A stretch of DNA of 48,144 nucleotides from positions 1 to 48,144 of the forward strand of contig JADGFG010000007.1 of assembly GCA_016743995.1 (NCBI GenBank), written 5' to 3'. Below, one piece after another: positions 1 to 10,276 of this stretch. Numbering within the stretch: position 1 is the stretch's first letter; the number at the start of each line of letters is the position of its first letter. The translations under genes and the position numbers were made by a program. Under the pieces are notes generated by a model. It worked only from the letters and a program-made list of their open reading frames with translations. It did no database searches and was not told the DNA's origin. The DNA is from Kangiellaceae bacterium. Lineage in GTDB: Bacteria; Pseudomonadota; Gammaproteobacteria; Enterobacterales; Kangiellaceae.

Positions 1-81
1 ATTATATACTATCCAATGGATATAACTATTTTTCTTGTATATCATTCAACAGATTACAGTGATTATTTTGGGTATAACGGG

Positions 82-108
82 AATTAAAGCGGTTTTGCTT
101 TAATTTTT
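82..108 (+). terminator. possible intrinsic terminator upstream of orn
   Basis: A 9-bp perfect stem (AATTAAAGC at 82-90 and GCTTTAATT at 97-105) with a 6-nt loop runs into five T residues (104-108). It could end a + strand gene lying left of the window or act in the orn leader. The T run is short and the stem is AT-rich, so this is only moderately supported. Confidence 0.4.
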
Positions 109-221
109 CCGGTGTTATCAAATTGCGTGGAGCTGGATTTTCCAGATTAACCCGGTTTTTGATAATCGTTGAATATTCATTCTTTTTAGCAAACTTAAAA
201 CGTTTAACCAGGAGACGTTTA

Positions 222-767
222 GTGCAAAATGCAAGCAATCTGATCTGGATTGATCTGGAAATGACAGGTCTTGACCCAGACAAAGAACGAATAATTGAAA
301 TAGCTACGGTTGTTACTGATAAAAACCTAAATATTCTGGCTGAAGGGCCTGTGATGGCCGTAACGCAACCCGAATCATTATTGAATTCAATGGATGACTG
401 GTGTACAACGCATCATGGCAATTCCGGGTTAACTCAGCGTGTGCTTGATAGTCAGATATCAGAAGTAGAGGCCGAGCGACAAACCCTTGATTTTTTAAAA
501 AAATGGGTGCCCGAAGGTAAGTCGCCCATATGCGGTAACAGTATCGGTCAGGACCGCCGTTTTTTAGTGAGATATATGCCTCAATTACATCAGTATTTTC
601 ACTATCGGAATCTAGACGTAAGTTCTCTCAAAGAGCTTGTAGTCAGATGGAAACCTGCAATTTTGTCCGGTTTTGTCAAGCAGAACAAGCATCTTGCTCT
701 TGACGATATTAAAGAATCTATAGAAGAGCTTGTTTATTATCGTGAGCATTTTATAAACCTGAAATGA
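222..767 (+). CDS. orn: oligoribonuclease (3'-5' exoribonuclease, DEDD family)
   Basis: Orn degrades 2-5 nt RNAs and linear dinucleotides such as pGpG in the cytoplasm, completing mRNA decay and c-di-GMP turnover. The protein starts with the family signature [20 protein letters not shown], which holds the first DEDD acidic residues, and has [10 protein letters not shown] further on. I chose the GTG at 222 because AGGAG (210-214) lies 7 nt upstream. This gives 181 aa, the same length as E. coli Orn, and removes a 33-residue upstream extension in the same frame that has no family resemblance. The stop at 765-767 is followed almost at once by nnr. The order orn-nnr-tsaE-ami-mutL-miaA is typical of gammaproteobacteria. 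A diguanylate cyclase is encoded at 24035 in this window, so Orn may complete degradation of the c-di-GMP it makes. Confidence 0.96.
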   Translation: MQNASNLIWIDLEMTGLDPDKERIIEIATVVTDKNLNILAEGPVMAVTQPESLLNSMDDWCTTHHGNSGLTQRVLDSQISEVEAERQTLDFLKKWVPEGKSPICGNSIGQDRRFLVRYMPQLHQYFHYRNLDVSSLKELVVRWKPAILSGFVKQNKHLALDDIKESIEELVYYREHFINLK

Positions 768-768
768 T

Positions 769-2304
769 GTGAAAGAGATTCAGATGAAATCACCTCTGTC
801 AGGCCATAGTGAAACGCTTTATTCAGTGGCTCAAATTCGTAAAATCGAGCAAAAACAGGCGGAAAACAGTCAGACTTATTTATTGATGGAAGAAGCGGGT
901 AAAGCTGCCTTTAAGCTGATGAAAAAAACCTGGCCAGACGCTCGTAAAGTACTGGTTTTGTCGGGAAGAGGGAATAATGGTGGCGATGGTTATGTTCTTG
1001 CAAGGCTGGCGACGCAAGAACGATATAAAGCCACTTTATGTCAGTTGAGTGCTGAGGACAAGATACAGGGAGATGCGTTAATAGCGTTAAACCGGTTACC
1101 CCATAGTGGGTTAAACAAGTGTTCCTGGTCTTCAGTGGATGTTGATGATTATGATGTGATTATTGACGCAATGTTAGGAACCGGAGTCAAAGGTGCGTTA
1201 CGAGAACCCTATATAAAAATCATTGAGCAGGTGAATTGTTCAAAAACACCGGTTTTGTCTATTGATATACCCTCCGGCGTTGAGGCTGATTCCGGGTATG
1301 TTGATAGTATAGCGGTTAAGGCTCAGGTTACTGCAACATTTGTTGGTCATAAAAAAGGTTTGTTTACAGGTCAATCTTCCAATTTTACCGGGAAGGTCAG
1401 GCTGTTTCCTCTCGGGATTCAGCAAAAATGCTATCCCGATGAGAAAAGTTTGGTTATTGCTGAAAACTGGAACTCTATTAAGTCTCGTTTAAAACCCCGG
1501 CTTCCCGCTACCCACAAAGGAGATTATGGACATTGTCTGATAATAGGGGGAGCAAAGGGAATGACTGGTGCTGCTGTTCTGGCTGCATCTGCCGCCGCAC
1601 GTACCGGTAGTGGTCTGGTTTCGGCGTATCTGCAAGATTACGCTGAAACCCTGATAACTGTCAGACCAGAAGTGATGGCTAAAAATGTCGCATTGGCGGC
1701 AATAAAGAGTCAGCTTGCTCAGTTGTCTCGGATAAGTGCTTTGGTCATTGGGCCGGGGTTGGGTCAGTCGGAATGGTCTGCTTGCTGGATGGATGGGCTC
1801 TATCACAGCGATTTTAATGTCGAGTTGCCTAAAGTGATAGATGCGGATGGGCTGAACTGGTTATCTCATTACCCCAATTTTGATACTCAGCGAATATTGA
1901 CACCACACCCGGGTGAGGCTGGTCGTTTGTTGGGGATTTCAAGTGATGAAGTCAATCGTGACCGATTTGCAGCGAGCTACGCAATTGCCGAAAAATTTGG
2001 TGGGGTCTGTATTTTAAAAGGCTCGGGTACTATTATCAGCCAGGTTGGAAAACCGCAAATTGTTTGTCCTGTTGGAAATCCAGGAATGGCGTCGGGAGGA
2101 ATGGGAGATGTTCTGTCAGGAATAGTGGGGGCTTTACTGGCTCAGGGCTTTTCTTTACTGGATGCTGCATTGCTGGGCGTTTGTCTACATGGAGAAGCGG
2201 GTGACAGAGTCGCAGGGCCTGATAAATTATACCGCGGTATGTTGGCCAGTGATCTGATTCAATTCCTGCCCTTACTAATGAACCCCCATCATAAAGCTAC
2301 TTGA
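769..2304 (+). CDS. nnr: bifunctional NAD(P)H-hydrate epimerase / ADP-dependent NAD(P)H-hydrate dehydratase
   Basis: This metabolite-repair enzyme restores NAD(P)H from its damaged hydrates. The N-terminal YjeF_N epimerase domain (about residues 10-225) shows GRGNNGGDGYVLARL and AMLGTGVKGALREP. The C-terminal ribokinase-like dehydratase domain (about 235-505) shows HKGDYGHCLIIGGAKGMTGA, VIGPGLGQ, DADGLNWL, LTPHPGEAGRLL and the nucleotide/phosphate motif NPGMASGGMGDVLSG. Its 511 aa matches E. coli YjeF (about 515). The start is either the GTG at 769 or the ATG at 784. The ATG has a better purine stretch (AAAGAG at 772-777) in front of it. The gene sits one base after the orn stop, so the two are probably cotranscribed. 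Confidence 0.95.
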   Translation: MKEIQMKSPLSGHSETLYSVAQIRKIEQKQAENSQTYLLMEEAGKAAFKLMKKTWPDARKVLVLSGRGNNGGDGYVLARLATQERYKATLCQLSAEDKIQGDALIALNRLPHSGLNKCSWSSVDVDDYDVIIDAMLGTGVKGALREPYIKIIEQVNCSKTPVLSIDIPSGVEADSGYVDSIAVKAQVTATFVGHKKGLFTGQSSNFTGKVRLFPLGIQQKCYPDEKSLVIAENWNSIKSRLKPRLPATHKGDYGHCLIIGGAKGMTGAAVLAASAAARTGSGLVSAYLQDYAETLITVRPEVMAKNVALAAIKSQLAQLSRISALVIGPGLGQSEWSACWMDGLYHSDFNVELPKVIDADGLNWLSHYPNFDTQRILTPHPGEAGRLLGISSDEVNRDRFAASYAIAEKFGGVCILKGSGTIISQVGKPQIVCPVGNPGMASGGMGDVLSGIVGALLAQGFSLLDAALLGVCLHGEAGDRVAGPDKLYRGMLASDLIQFLPLLMNPHHKAT

Positions 2305-2314
2305 GTAATTTTGA

Positions 2315-2863
2315 ATGAAGTATAAGCGTTGGTTTCTGGCTGATGAATGTTCAACTCTTGCCTTTGGGCGGAAGATAGCAGAACACTTGCCTGAAAAAGC
2401 TGTTATTTTTTTAAATGGGCCACTGGGTGCAGGTAAAACGACACTGGTTCGTGGAATTTTACTGGCTTCTGGACACAAAGGCAGCACTAAAAGTCCTACC
2501 TATACCTTAGTTGAACCTTATGAATTAGATAAGAGAACTTTTTATCATTTTGATCTTTATCGGCTAGGTGATCCGGAAGAGCTAGAGTACATGGGGATCC
2601 GGGATTATCTTGATCATGATGCTATTTGCCTGATTGAGTGGCCAGATAAAGGTGAGGGATATATAGCAAAACCAGATATTGTATTAGATTTGAGCTATGA
2701 AGCTTCAGCCAGAAGTATTAAACTTACCGTTGTCGGTACCGATATTGATGTTAACACCAGTATTTGTCAGACAGATAGCAGTAAGATGAGCTGGACCGAT
2801 TCATTAATGTGGGCTTTAGATGCCAGTATTAAGGAATCGAATGAGCCAGAGCCAGGTGTTTAG
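2315..2863 (+). CDS. tsaE: tRNA threonylcarbamoyladenosine biosynthesis ATPase TsaE
   Basis: TsaE is the P-loop ATPase that works with TsaB and TsaD to make t6A37 in ANN-decoding tRNAs. The Walker A motif is GPLGAGKTTLVRG (from residue 35). Family motifs follow: SPTYTLVEPYEL, FYHFDLYRLGDPEELEYMGIRD and CLIEWPDKGEGY. At 182 aa it carries a C-terminal extension of about 25 residues, rich in Ser and Asp, beyond the usual core of about 155 aa; I cannot assign a role to that tail. The ATG at 2315 follows the nnr stop by 10 nt and has no clear Shine-Dalgarno, which suggests translational coupling. Confidence 0.94.
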   Translation: MKYKRWFLADECSTLAFGRKIAEHLPEKAVIFLNGPLGAGKTTLVRGILLASGHKGSTKSPTYTLVEPYELDKRTFYHFDLYRLGDPEELEYMGIRDYLDHDAICLIEWPDKGEGYIAKPDIVLDLSYEASARSIKLTVVGTDIDVNTSICQTDSSKMSWTDSLMWALDASIKESNEPEPGV

Positions 2864-2886
2864 CAGTAAAACTGTAAGGGGTTAAG

Positions 2887-4197
2887 TTGGTTAAAGTTGT
2901 ATTAAATATTCTAAGTATTTTTCTGTTTTTCAACAGTTTTTCTGCTGTTGCTGGAACTGCCAATGTGAATGGTATTCGCTTCTGGCAGGATCCCGAGAAA
3001 ACCCGGTTAGTTTTTGATGTTAGCAAGTCGGTTAAATATAATCTGTTTACCTTGAATAATCCTTATCGTCTGGTGATAGATATTACTGATGCTGCGTTAA
3101 AAACAAAGCTTGATAAAATAGATATACCGCCGAGATTAATAAAAAAGATTCGTTCCAGTCGCCAGAAGAATAAACTACGGCTAGTTATTGAATTAAAAAA
3201 CAAAATTACAACTAAAGACTTTACGTTAAAACCATTTCAAAATTATGGGCACCGTTTAGTTGTCGATCTTCAGGATAGTGTAGGCAGAAAACAGGCCATA
3301 AAAACGGTCTCTTCTAGAACCCTGTCGAAAAACAGAGATATTATTATCGCGATAGATGCGGGTCATGGCGGGGAAGATCCTGGAGCATCCGGTAGGAAAA
3401 AAACCCGAGAGAAAAGTGTAACCCTTGCGGTAGCAAAACGTCTGGCGAAAATGATTGATGCTGAAAAGGGGATGAAAGCCGTTCTTACCAGAAAAGGTGA
3501 CTATTATGTCAGTTTACGTAAAAGAACTGATATTGCCAGAAAAAATAAGGCTGATTTGTTTATTTCAATTCATGCCGATGCTTTTACCAATAAAAAAGTA
3601 AAAGGCGCATCGGTCTGGGTTTTATCTCCTCGAGGAGCCAGTTCAGAAATGGGGCGTTGGCTGGAACAAAAAGAGAAATTATCTGATTTAGCCGGGGGCG
3701 CTGATATATCACATAAAGATCCATTGGTTGCTGAAGTACTTCTGGATTTATCGATGCATTATTCTGTTGTATCAAGTATTCATGCTGCTGAAAAAGTTTA
3801 TAAAGCGCTTAAATCAAAGTTACCAAAAATGCATAAAAGAAGTGTTCAGAAGGCTGCTTTTGTTGTTTTAAAAATGCCGGACATTCCCGCCATGTTGGTT
3901 GAAATGGCATTTATTTCAAATCCAACTGAAGAGAAACTGTTAAAAACAGCCCGGCAACAAAAGAAAATATCAAAAGCGATTTTGTCGGGTGTTAAGGCCT
4001 ATTTTAAAGCAAATCCACCGGATGGAAGTTATTATGCCAGTCAGGCAACAATACGGTCTTATCGAGTTCAATCCGGTGATACGTTATCAGGAATTGCACA
4101 AACATTTGGTGTCTCAATAAAAAGCATAAAATCTTCTAACCGACTAAAATCGAGTGTTTTAAAAGTGGGTCAAACTTTAACCATACCTAAGGCATAA
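2887..4197 (+). CDS. amiB: N-acetylmuramoyl-L-alanine amidase (AmiB/AmiC type) with AMIN and LysM domains
   Basis: This periplasmic zinc amidase cleaves the MurNAc-L-Ala bond of peptidoglycan during daughter-cell separation. Order of parts: signal peptide (1-22, hydrophobic NILSIFLFFNSFSAVAG), AMIN septal-targeting domain (about 25-132), Amidase_3 domain (about 152-375) and one LysM domain (about 392-434, YRVQSGDTLSGIAQTFGVS). Visible zinc and catalytic residues are His160 (DAGHGG), Glu175, His229 (SIHADAF) and Glu339 (LVEMAFISNP). The segment about 255-310 corresponds to the autoinhibitory helix of AmiB/AmiC, which implies activation by an EnvC/NlpD-like factor. The TTG start at 2887 is supported by AAGGGG at 2876-2881, 5 nt upstream. 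The LysM makes it closer to AmiB than AmiC of E. coli; the exact paralogue name is less certain than the function. Confidence 0.93.
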   Translation: MVKVVLNILSIFLFFNSFSAVAGTANVNGIRFWQDPEKTRLVFDVSKSVKYNLFTLNNPYRLVIDITDAALKTKLDKIDIPPRLIKKIRSSRQKNKLRLVIELKNKITTKDFTLKPFQNYGHRLVVDLQDSVGRKQAIKTVSSRTLSKNRDIIIAIDAGHGGEDPGASGRKKTREKSVTLAVAKRLAKMIDAEKGMKAVLTRKGDYYVSLRKRTDIARKNKADLFISIHADAFTNKKVKGASVWVLSPRGASSEMGRWLEQKEKLSDLAGGADISHKDPLVAEVLLDLSMHYSVVSSIHAAEKVYKALKSKLPKMHKRSVQKAAFVVLKMPDIPAMLVEMAFISNPTEEKLLKTARQQKKISKAILSGVKAYFKANPPDGSYYASQATIRSYRVQSGDTLSGIAQTFGVSIKSIKSSNRLKSSVLKVGQTLTIPKA

Positions 4198-4200
4198 GCT

Positions 4201-6084
4201 TTGTCAGAGTCAGTGTTAGAATCAGACATCAGTCGAATTAAGTTACTTGATAATCGCCTGGCGAATCAAATTGCTGCGGGAGAGGTTGTAGAACGCCCCT
4301 CATCCGTTGTTAAAGAGCTTGTTGAAAATAGTATTGATGCAGGTGCCAGCCGAATTGAAGTTGATATAGAGCGAGGTGGTACCAGGCTTATTCGAATTAC
4401 CGATGATGGTAAGGGGATTCATAAGAGCGATCTGGAGTTGGCGTTAACCCGCCATGCGACCAGTAAAATTCATTCAGCAGAAGATTTGGTTAATATTCGT
4501 TCGTTAGGATTTCGAGGAGAGGCGCTGGCGAGTATTGGTGCTGTATCGCGATTAACCCTGACCAGCAAAGCGAAAGATTCTGAGCTGGCCTGGCAAGCAG
4601 TGGCTCATGGCAGAGACATGAGCGTTGAAGTATCGCCCGCAGCAGCTATTCAGGGGACTCGGATAGAAGTTGCTGATCTATTTTTTAATACACCAGCAAG
4701 ACAAAAGTTTTTACGTACCGAAAAAACTGAATTTAATCATATTGAAGAAATCTTTAAACGCCATGCATTAGCGAATTTTCAAATTGCTTTTTTGCTGAAA
4801 CATAATCATAAGGTGGTTAAACGAGTTCCCGCGAGCGGGGAAAAATCACAATTTTTAAAACGAGTTGCCACTATTTGTGGAAAACCATTTGCTGATCATG
4901 CAGTGGCATTTGAGTGTCAGCACGAAATTGTCAGGTTATGGGGTTGGTTAGGAAAACCAGATTTCCATCGTAGTGAGTCGGATATTCAATATGTTTTTGT
5001 GAATGGTCGCCCGGTTAAAGATAAAACCCTCAATCATGCTATTCGACAAGCTTATGATGGTTTATTGCCTCCAGGACGGATGGCGACTTTTGTGATTTAT
5101 CTGGAGCTGGACCCTTGTCAGGTTGATGTGAATGTACATCCTACAAAACATGAAGTAAGATTTAGTCAGCAGAGGCTGGTGCACGATTTATTGGCAAAAA
5201 GTGTTAAGGAGACGCTGGAATCGTGTGAAGTCAATCAACTGTTTGAACATTCAATTGATGAAGGCTCAGAGTTTAGTCGTGTTAGTTATCGAGAAATATC
5301 CGAGCAACAAAATATTCGTCCAGAAATAAAAGAAGCTGCTGCTCGACTGAGTGCTTCCGAAAAAACGGTTGATAATGATCTGGCAACGCTGTCTTTAGTT
5401 GGCGCTTCTGATAGAGCGGAGTCGGAAGTTAGAGAATACCCTTCAACAAATTCGGCCGCGGGTCATGTTTCTAACAGCTATAGAAGGCCTGTTAAACAAG
5501 TTTATTCATCATCATTAATCAGTCAGGTAGCGCAACAGTTTGTTTCAGAGCAGGAAACTCAGGAAAATGGCGACCAGTTATTGTTTAAAGTGGATAATAA
5601 TTATTGGATTCAGCTCGTCGAAAAAAGAGTTTATGTAATTGATATCACTTTGCTTTGTCGAGATTACATTCTGAAGCTGCTCGATGGTGAGGTTACAGCT
5701 AATTCCAGAGCCTTGTTGTTTCCACAAGTTTTGTCTCTTGACAGTAGTGTTCTCGAAGATTGTTCTGTGCATCAGGCATTCAGACGTCTGGGGTTTGATT
5801 ATTCTTCGGTTTCTTCAAGTCAGATTGAAATTAAGAAAGTACCAGAATGGATGCAGGAGCTGGAAAATTCTGTTATTTTTAGTGGCTTGCCAGAATGGCT
5901 TATTGTTATTCAAAAGCAGTTATCAGGTGTAAAATTTGCTGCAGATATTAGTGCGCTTTTTGTTACATTTTCAGATTCTCTTGTCGGTTTTTTGTGCAAA
6001 GAAATGAAATCATACCTGATGGGCTCTGGTGCCTGCAAAATCATTGAGAGCCAGTTTCTGGCAAAACTGTTTGATGAAAATTAA
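4201..6084 (+). CDS. mutL: DNA mismatch repair protein MutL
   Basis: MutL couples MutS mismatch recognition to strand incision. The N-terminal GHKL ATPase shows all signatures: [26 protein letters not shown] (catalytic Glu42), [25 protein letters not shown] and [13 protein letters not shown] variable linker (about 345-450) precedes the dimerisation domain. I see no DQHA(x)2E(x)4E endonuclease motif. That fits methyl-directed gammaproteobacterial MutL that relies on MutH, and dam lies at 45159 in this window. The TTG start at 4201 is backed by AAGG at 4189-4192, 8 nt upstream. At 627 aa it is close to E. coli MutL (615). It follows amiB by 3 nt and overlaps miaA by 11 nt. Confidence 0.96.
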   Translation: MSESVLESDISRIKLLDNRLANQIAAGEVVERPSSVVKELVENSIDAGASRIEVDIERGGTRLIRITDDGKGIHKSDLELALTRHATSKIHSAEDLVNIRSLGFRGEALASIGAVSRLTLTSKAKDSELAWQAVAHGRDMSVEVSPAAAIQGTRIEVADLFFNTPARQKFLRTEKTEFNHIEEIFKRHALANFQIAFLLKHNHKVVKRVPASGEKSQFLKRVATICGKPFADHAVAFECQHEIVRLWGWLGKPDFHRSESDIQYVFVNGRPVKDKTLNHAIRQAYDGLLPPGRMATFVIYLELDPCQVDVNVHPTKHEVRFSQQRLVHDLLAKSVKETLESCEVNQLFEHSIDEGSEFSRVSYREISEQQNIRPEIKEAAARLSASEKTVDNDLATLSLVGASDRAESEVREYPSTNSAAGHVSNSYRRPVKQVYSSSLISQVAQQFVSEQETQENGDQLLFKVDNNYWIQLVEKRVYVIDITLLCRDYILKLLDGEVTANSRALLFPQVLSLDSSVLEDCSVHQAFRRLGFDYSSVSSSQIEIKKVPEWMQELENSVIFSGLPEWLIVIQKQLSGVKFAADISALFVTFSDSLVGFLCKEMKSYLMGSGACKIIESQFLAKLFDEN

Positions 6085-7024
6085 TCGACCTGATCTTCCT
6101 GTAGTCTTTTTGATGGGGCCGACTGCCAGCGGCAAGACTGCGTTGGCGATAGAGTTATACCAGACTGATAAATTTGAAATTATCAGTGTTGATTCCGCTA
6201 TGGTTTATCAGCAGATGAATATTGGTAGCGCAAAGCCAACACCGGAAGAGCTGGCTCTGGCACCGCATTACCTGATTGATTTTGTGGATCCTGCGAAGGC
6301 TTATTCTGCGTCTCAATTTGTGGAAGATGCTATCACGTTAATTAATAACATTCATTCCCGCGGTAAGACTCCGTTATTAGCCGGCGGAACCATGCTGTAC
6401 TTTAAGGCACTAAGGGATGGGCTTGCTGATTTGCCTGGCGCAAATCCAGAAGTTAGAGCTGCACTTCAATTAAAGCTGGATGAGACTGGCATTGAGTCGC
6501 TACATACTGAGCTAAGTAAAGTTGATGCAACAACGGCGGCAAGACTACACATGACCGACACACAGCGAATCTTGCGTGCGCTCGAAGTTTACCAGTTATC
6601 TGGTAAACCATTATCACAATGGCATGCTGAGCAATCTCTTCAGGCGTTGCCAAATCCATTATTATCAATTGCGTTAGCACCTGCAGACCGAGGCGTATTA
6701 CATCAACGAATTGAAACAAGATTTAAGTTGATGATGGAAATGGGATTTCTGCAAGAAGTCACGGCGCTTTTTGCAAGAGAAGATCTCAGTCTGAATTGTT
6801 CATCAATGAAATCAGTGGGTTACCGGCAGATCTGGCAATATCTTTGCGGAGAGCTTACACAGGATGAAGCGGTTGAGAGGGCGGTTATAGCTACCAGGCA
6901 ACTGGCCAAAAGACAATATACGTGGCTGCGAAGCTGGCAAAATGCGGAGTGGTACGATCCTCTGGATGAACTTCAACGTGAACAGGCAAAACAGAGAATT
7001 CTAAATTTTGCTGTTATCAGGTAA
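6074..7024 (+). CDS. miaA: tRNA dimethylallyltransferase
   Basis: MiaA transfers the dimethylallyl group to A37 of tRNAs that read UNN codons, the first step toward ms2i6A. It shows the Walker A motif [63 protein letters not shown] and [15 protein letters not shown] chose the ATG at 6074, inside the end of mutL (11-nt overlap), because it gives 316 aa, exactly the E. coli length. A GTG at 6029 would add 15 residues unlike the family. The overlap implies translational coupling to mutL. In most relatives hfq follows directly; here recQ lies between. Confidence 0.96.
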   Translation: MKINRPDLPVVFLMGPTASGKTALAIELYQTDKFEIISVDSAMVYQQMNIGSAKPTPEELALAPHYLIDFVDPAKAYSASQFVEDAITLINNIHSRGKTPLLAGGTMLYFKALRDGLADLPGANPEVRAALQLKLDETGIESLHTELSKVDATTAARLHMTDTQRILRALEVYQLSGKPLSQWHAEQSLQALPNPLLSIALAPADRGVLHQRIETRFKLMMEMGFLQEVTALFAREDLSLNCSSMKSVGYRQIWQYLCGELTQDEAVERAVIATRQLAKRQYTWLRSWQNAEWYDPLDELQREQAKQRILNFAVIR

Positions 7025-7181
7025 TTAACAGGCATTATTTTTCATTCTCGTGAGTTTTTTTTCAATTAACATCTTAATCATGGCAGCTTTCCAGGTCACT
7101 AGCAGATCTCTCTGTTCTGGAATGACAATAACTGACACAAATCAGGGTGATTGACGGTTATTTTAAAGGTGCATTCTAAGG

Positions 7182-7187
7182 TATACT
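7182..7187 (+). promoter_or_regulatory. candidate -10 box for recQ
   Basis: TATACT at 7182-7187 lies 31 nt before the recQ ATG. A TTGACG at 7151-7156 is too far upstream (25-nt spacer) to pair with it well, so this is a weak call. The 194-nt gap after miaA probably makes recQ a separate transcription unit. Confidence 0.25.
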
Positions 7188-7218
7188 CTTTTTTCACTTT
7201 ATTGATAAGAATTATTCA

Positions 7219-9345
7219 ATGCAACGCGCTCAACATCTGCTGGAAACTACTTTTGGCTATCAGTCATTTCGTTTAAATCAACAACAAATTATCGAGGCGT
7301 TGCTGGCTGGACAAGATGTGCTTACTCTGATGCCAACTGGTGGAGGGAAATCGCTCTGTTATCAGATCCCTGCCCTGGTGAGAGAGGGAACTGGCGTGGT
7401 TGTTTCCCCCCTGATTGCACTAATGCAGGATCAGGTTGATGCGCTTGCGCAGTTGGACATTAAGGCTGCTTTTTTGAATTCGACTTTGAGTTTTCAAGAA
7501 GTCCGTCAGATAGAGCAGCAATTGCTAAATGGGGATATTGACATTCTTTATGTCGCACCAGAGCGTATCATGTTGCCCCAATGTCTGAATTTATTGAAGC
7601 AGATAAAAATTAGTCTATTTGCAATTGATGAGGCACATTGCGTTTCTCAATGGGGTCATGATTTCAGGCCCGATTACCAGCAACTGTCAATTTTACACGA
7701 GCAATTTCCATCTGTGCCACGAATCGCCCTGACTGCAACGGCTGATCAAAGGACACGTAAAGAAATTATCAGTCAGCTGAATTTACATCAGGCAGTTACC
7801 TTTGTTAATAGTTTTGACAGGCCTAACATTTTATATTCGATTAATGACGGGCAAAATAGTCGAGAAAAATTATGGCGATTTATTGAGCAAAAACATGCTC
7901 GGAATGCTGGTATTGTTTATTGTCTGTCTCGTAAAAAGGTAGAGGCTGTTGCTGAGTGGCTTCAAAAGAAAGGACGAATAGCGTTACCTTATCATGCGGG
8001 ATTGAAAGCTGAATTGCGCCAGTCACATCAACAAAGGTTTTTGCGTGAGTCGGGCGTGATTATTGTGGCAACGATAGCGTTTGGAATGGGAATTGATAAA
8101 CCAGATGTCCGTTTTGTTGCTCATTTGAGTTTGCCTAAAAGTATTGAGGCTTATTACCAGGAAACAGGCCGGGCCGGGCGTGATGGAGAACCTGCCGATG
8201 CCTGGATGGCTTATGGTTTACAAGATGTTATTACGCTCCGACAAATGATGCAGCAAAGTGATGCAGATGAAAATTATAAAATCATTTCGCAACAAAAACT
8301 GGATGCAATGTTAGGGCTATGCGAATTAATCAGCTGTCGTCGTCAGGTTATTCTGGCCTATTTTGATGAGGCTTCTGGTCAGGCATGTGGTCATTGTGAT
8401 AATTGTATAAAACCACCAGAAACCTGGGATGCGACCGTAGAAGCACAGAAAGCTCTTTCTTGTATCTACCGAACGGGTCAGAGGTTTGGTGTTGCTTATG
8501 TGACTGATGTGTTATGTGGTAAAGAGGATTCCAGAATCAGTAATAATGGGCATCACCAACTTTCAACATTTGGCCTGGGGCGCGAGCTGTCAGTTGCTCA
8601 GTGGAGAAGTTTGTTTCGCCAGTTAATAGCACAAGGATTGCTCGTTGTTGATCATGATAACTTTGGAGCACTGAAGCTTTGTGAAAAGAGTCGTCCGCTG
8701 TTAAAAGGCGCTGAAACGCTTTATGCCAGAAAACTGATCAAACAGAGCGCGTCACAAAAAGTGGACAAAAAGCAAATGGTTTCCTGGAATCAGCCTCTTT
8801 TAGACTCTTTGAAAAAATTACGCAGAGAGCTTGCTGATACTCAAGGCGTACCGCCCTACGTAATATTTCATGATTCGACGCTGATTCAAATGGTTGAACT
8901 CAGGCCCGCCAATCCCCAACAGCTGCAAAAAATTAGTGGTGTAGGAGAGAAAAAGTTAGCTCATTATGGTGAAGAGTTTCTGGCGATAATTAACGCACAT
9001 CCGCTACCAGAAGGTATCAGTCAGCGCCTGAGTGGTACCGTGAACGAGTCACTATTATTATTATCGGAAGATAACACGGTTTCTCAAGTTGCCAGTTTGC
9101 GTAATTTAAAGGAAACTACGATATACTCTCATCTGGCTGAGGGGATTTCTGCGGGAATGGTTGATCCCCTGGTTGCCTTATCTATTGATGAAAAGGAGTA
9201 CCGTTTAATTGCGCAGACTTTTTCCGCATTTTCAGGAGAATCGACAGGTCGACTGAAACAGGTTTTTGAGGCATTAGATGAAAAGTATCACTATGGGATA
9301 TTGCGTTGTGTTGCTGCTACAGAGGCGAAATGTGATGAAATATAA
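7219..9345 (+). CDS. recQ: ATP-dependent DNA helicase RecQ
   Basis: RecQ is a 3'-5' superfamily 2 helicase acting in recombination and replication-fork repair. Visible parts: Walker A with GGGKS at 41-45, DEAH box in [20 protein letters not shown], motif VI in [15 protein letters not shown], the RecQ zinc-binding Cys set ([10 protein letters not shown] and CGHCDNC), a winged helix and an HRDC domain (about 525-595, including [16 protein letters not shown]). Beyond the HRDC is an extra segment of about 100 residues with [20 protein letters not shown], which resembles the C-terminal helix-turn-helix (HTH_40) found in some RecQ proteins. This explains 708 aa against 609 in E. coli. Its position between miaA and hfq is unusual. 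The AT content looks like that of its neighbours, so there is no sign of recent transfer. Confidence 0.95.
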   Translation: MQRAQHLLETTFGYQSFRLNQQQIIEALLAGQDVLTLMPTGGGKSLCYQIPALVREGTGVVVSPLIALMQDQVDALAQLDIKAAFLNSTLSFQEVRQIEQQLLNGDIDILYVAPERIMLPQCLNLLKQIKISLFAIDEAHCVSQWGHDFRPDYQQLSILHEQFPSVPRIALTATADQRTRKEIISQLNLHQAVTFVNSFDRPNILYSINDGQNSREKLWRFIEQKHARNAGIVYCLSRKKVEAVAEWLQKKGRIALPYHAGLKAELRQSHQQRFLRESGVIIVATIAFGMGIDKPDVRFVAHLSLPKSIEAYYQETGRAGRDGEPADAWMAYGLQDVITLRQMMQQSDADENYKIISQQKLDAMLGLCELISCRRQVILAYFDEASGQACGHCDNCIKPPETWDATVEAQKALSCIYRTGQRFGVAYVTDVLCGKEDSRISNNGHHQLSTFGLGRELSVAQWRSLFRQLIAQGLLVVDHDNFGALKLCEKSRPLLKGAETLYARKLIKQSASQKVDKKQMVSWNQPLLDSLKKLRRELADTQGVPPYVIFHDSTLIQMVELRPANPQQLQKISGVGEKKLAHYGEEFLAIINAHPLPEGISQRLSGTVNESLLLLSEDNTVSQVASLRNLKETTIYSHLAEGISAGMVDPLVALSIDEKEYRLIAQTFSAFSGESTGRLKQVFEALDEKYHYGILRCVAATEAKCDEI

Positions 9346-9761
9346 GTTTTACTTGTGAGCTGTCTATCAAGTATATTAAAATAACAATGAAACATTAATA
9401 TTTGTGACTCACCTGACGAATTGTTATACAGAGTTGAATTATTCTTGCACTATCCTTATTAATATACTGCCGCTATTTTCATTAGTGCTGTCAGTTTTAT
9501 TATTTAGCAGAAGTTAATAAACGGTGCTAAAATTAGCGTCAAAGCAAGGAATAAGGGCGTTTTGTTTGTAAGCACTAGCTTAATACAGAACGAAATGGAA
9601 TCGCTGATGTCATGATATAGTGCTAACGAGGTATATCATTTCATTGAGTGTTTTTGTTAAAGTAATGCTTATTTCAGTCTGCAGGCTTTTCAAGAACTAT
9701 AATTAAAGAGACTTAAACTACATACAGATGGTCTCATGATAAAAAAAATAAGGAGACAATT
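9346..9761. other. gene-free region between recQ and hfq
   Basis: This 416-nt AT-rich stretch has no convincing ORF. It probably holds the hfq promoters. A good -10 hexamer TATAAT occurs at 9698-9703, 58 nt before the hfq ATG, but no consensus -35 sits at the right distance. A second candidate is TTGAAT (9434-9439) with TATTAA (9457-9462), spacer 17. No sigma-54 site and no terminator for recQ was recognised. Confidence 0.4.
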
Positions 9762-10034
9762 ATGTCAAAGGGGCAATCATTACAAGACCCTTATTTAAAT
9801 GCACTACGTCGTGAACGTGTGCCCGTTTCAATCTTTCTGGTTAATGGTATTAAACTTCAGGGGCAGATCGAATCATTTGATCAGTTTGTCGTGTTGTTAA
9901 AAAATACCGTCAGTCAGATGGTGTATAAACATGCGATTTCTACCGTTGTGCCATCCCGAAATGTTAAGTTACCGCATTCTGGAGAAGAAGAAAATAATGA
10001 CGGCGGTGGAACAGATAGTACTGGTAATTTTTAG
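9762..10034 (+). CDS. hfq: RNA chaperone Hfq
   Basis: Hfq is a hexameric Sm-like protein that pairs small RNAs with mRNAs. The Sm core (residues 7-66) is intact: [20 protein letters not shown], then [17 protein letters not shown] (Sm1) and [12 protein letters not shown] (Sm2). It has the proximal-face residues Tyr55, Lys56 and His57 and the rim RRER at 16-19. The C-terminal tail is short and acidic ([16 protein letters not shown]), giving 90 aa against 102 in E. coli. The start has a strong GGAG Shine-Dalgarno. A terminator follows at 10102, so much hfq mRNA may be monocistronic although hflX is next. Confidence 0.97.
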   Translation: MSKGQSLQDPYLNALRRERVPVSIFLVNGIKLQGQIESFDQFVVLLKNTVSQMVYKHAISTVVPSRNVKLPHSGEEENNDGGGTDSTGNF

Positions 10035-10101
10035 TTGTAGTACTTTGATAAACGACTTTTCAATAGTCGGTAATTTGATTAGATACGTCTGTTAAGAAAC
10101 T

Positions 10102-10138
10102 AACCTGGTTTGATCTTATGTATTAAACCGGGTTTTTT
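10102..10138 (+). terminator. intrinsic terminator between hfq and hflX
   Basis: The arms AACCTGGTTT (10102-10111) and AAACCGGGTT (10125-10134) pair over 10 bp with one G-T wobble, followed by a six-T run (10133-10138). This is a textbook factor-independent terminator, lying 68 nt after the hfq stop and 139 nt before hflX. Confidence 0.75.
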
Positions 10139-10276
10139 GCTTACCCAGATTTCTAGCTATGATTGGTTTTCAAAATGGTTTCCACACTCATTAATTGACA
10201 TATTGTGCCTCGATTTATCGGCTGATTTGATGAATTTGTTACCAGATGAATCAGAAGAACATAAGAGATTATTTAT

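Noticed and set aside
26-283. Minus-strand 85-codon ORF over the orn leader
   Set aside because: It crosses the orn start and the leader, has no family features and lies opposite a well-supported gene.
7025-7218. TTGACG (7151) as -35 for the TATACT at 7182
   Set aside because: The 25-nt spacer is too long for sigma-70.
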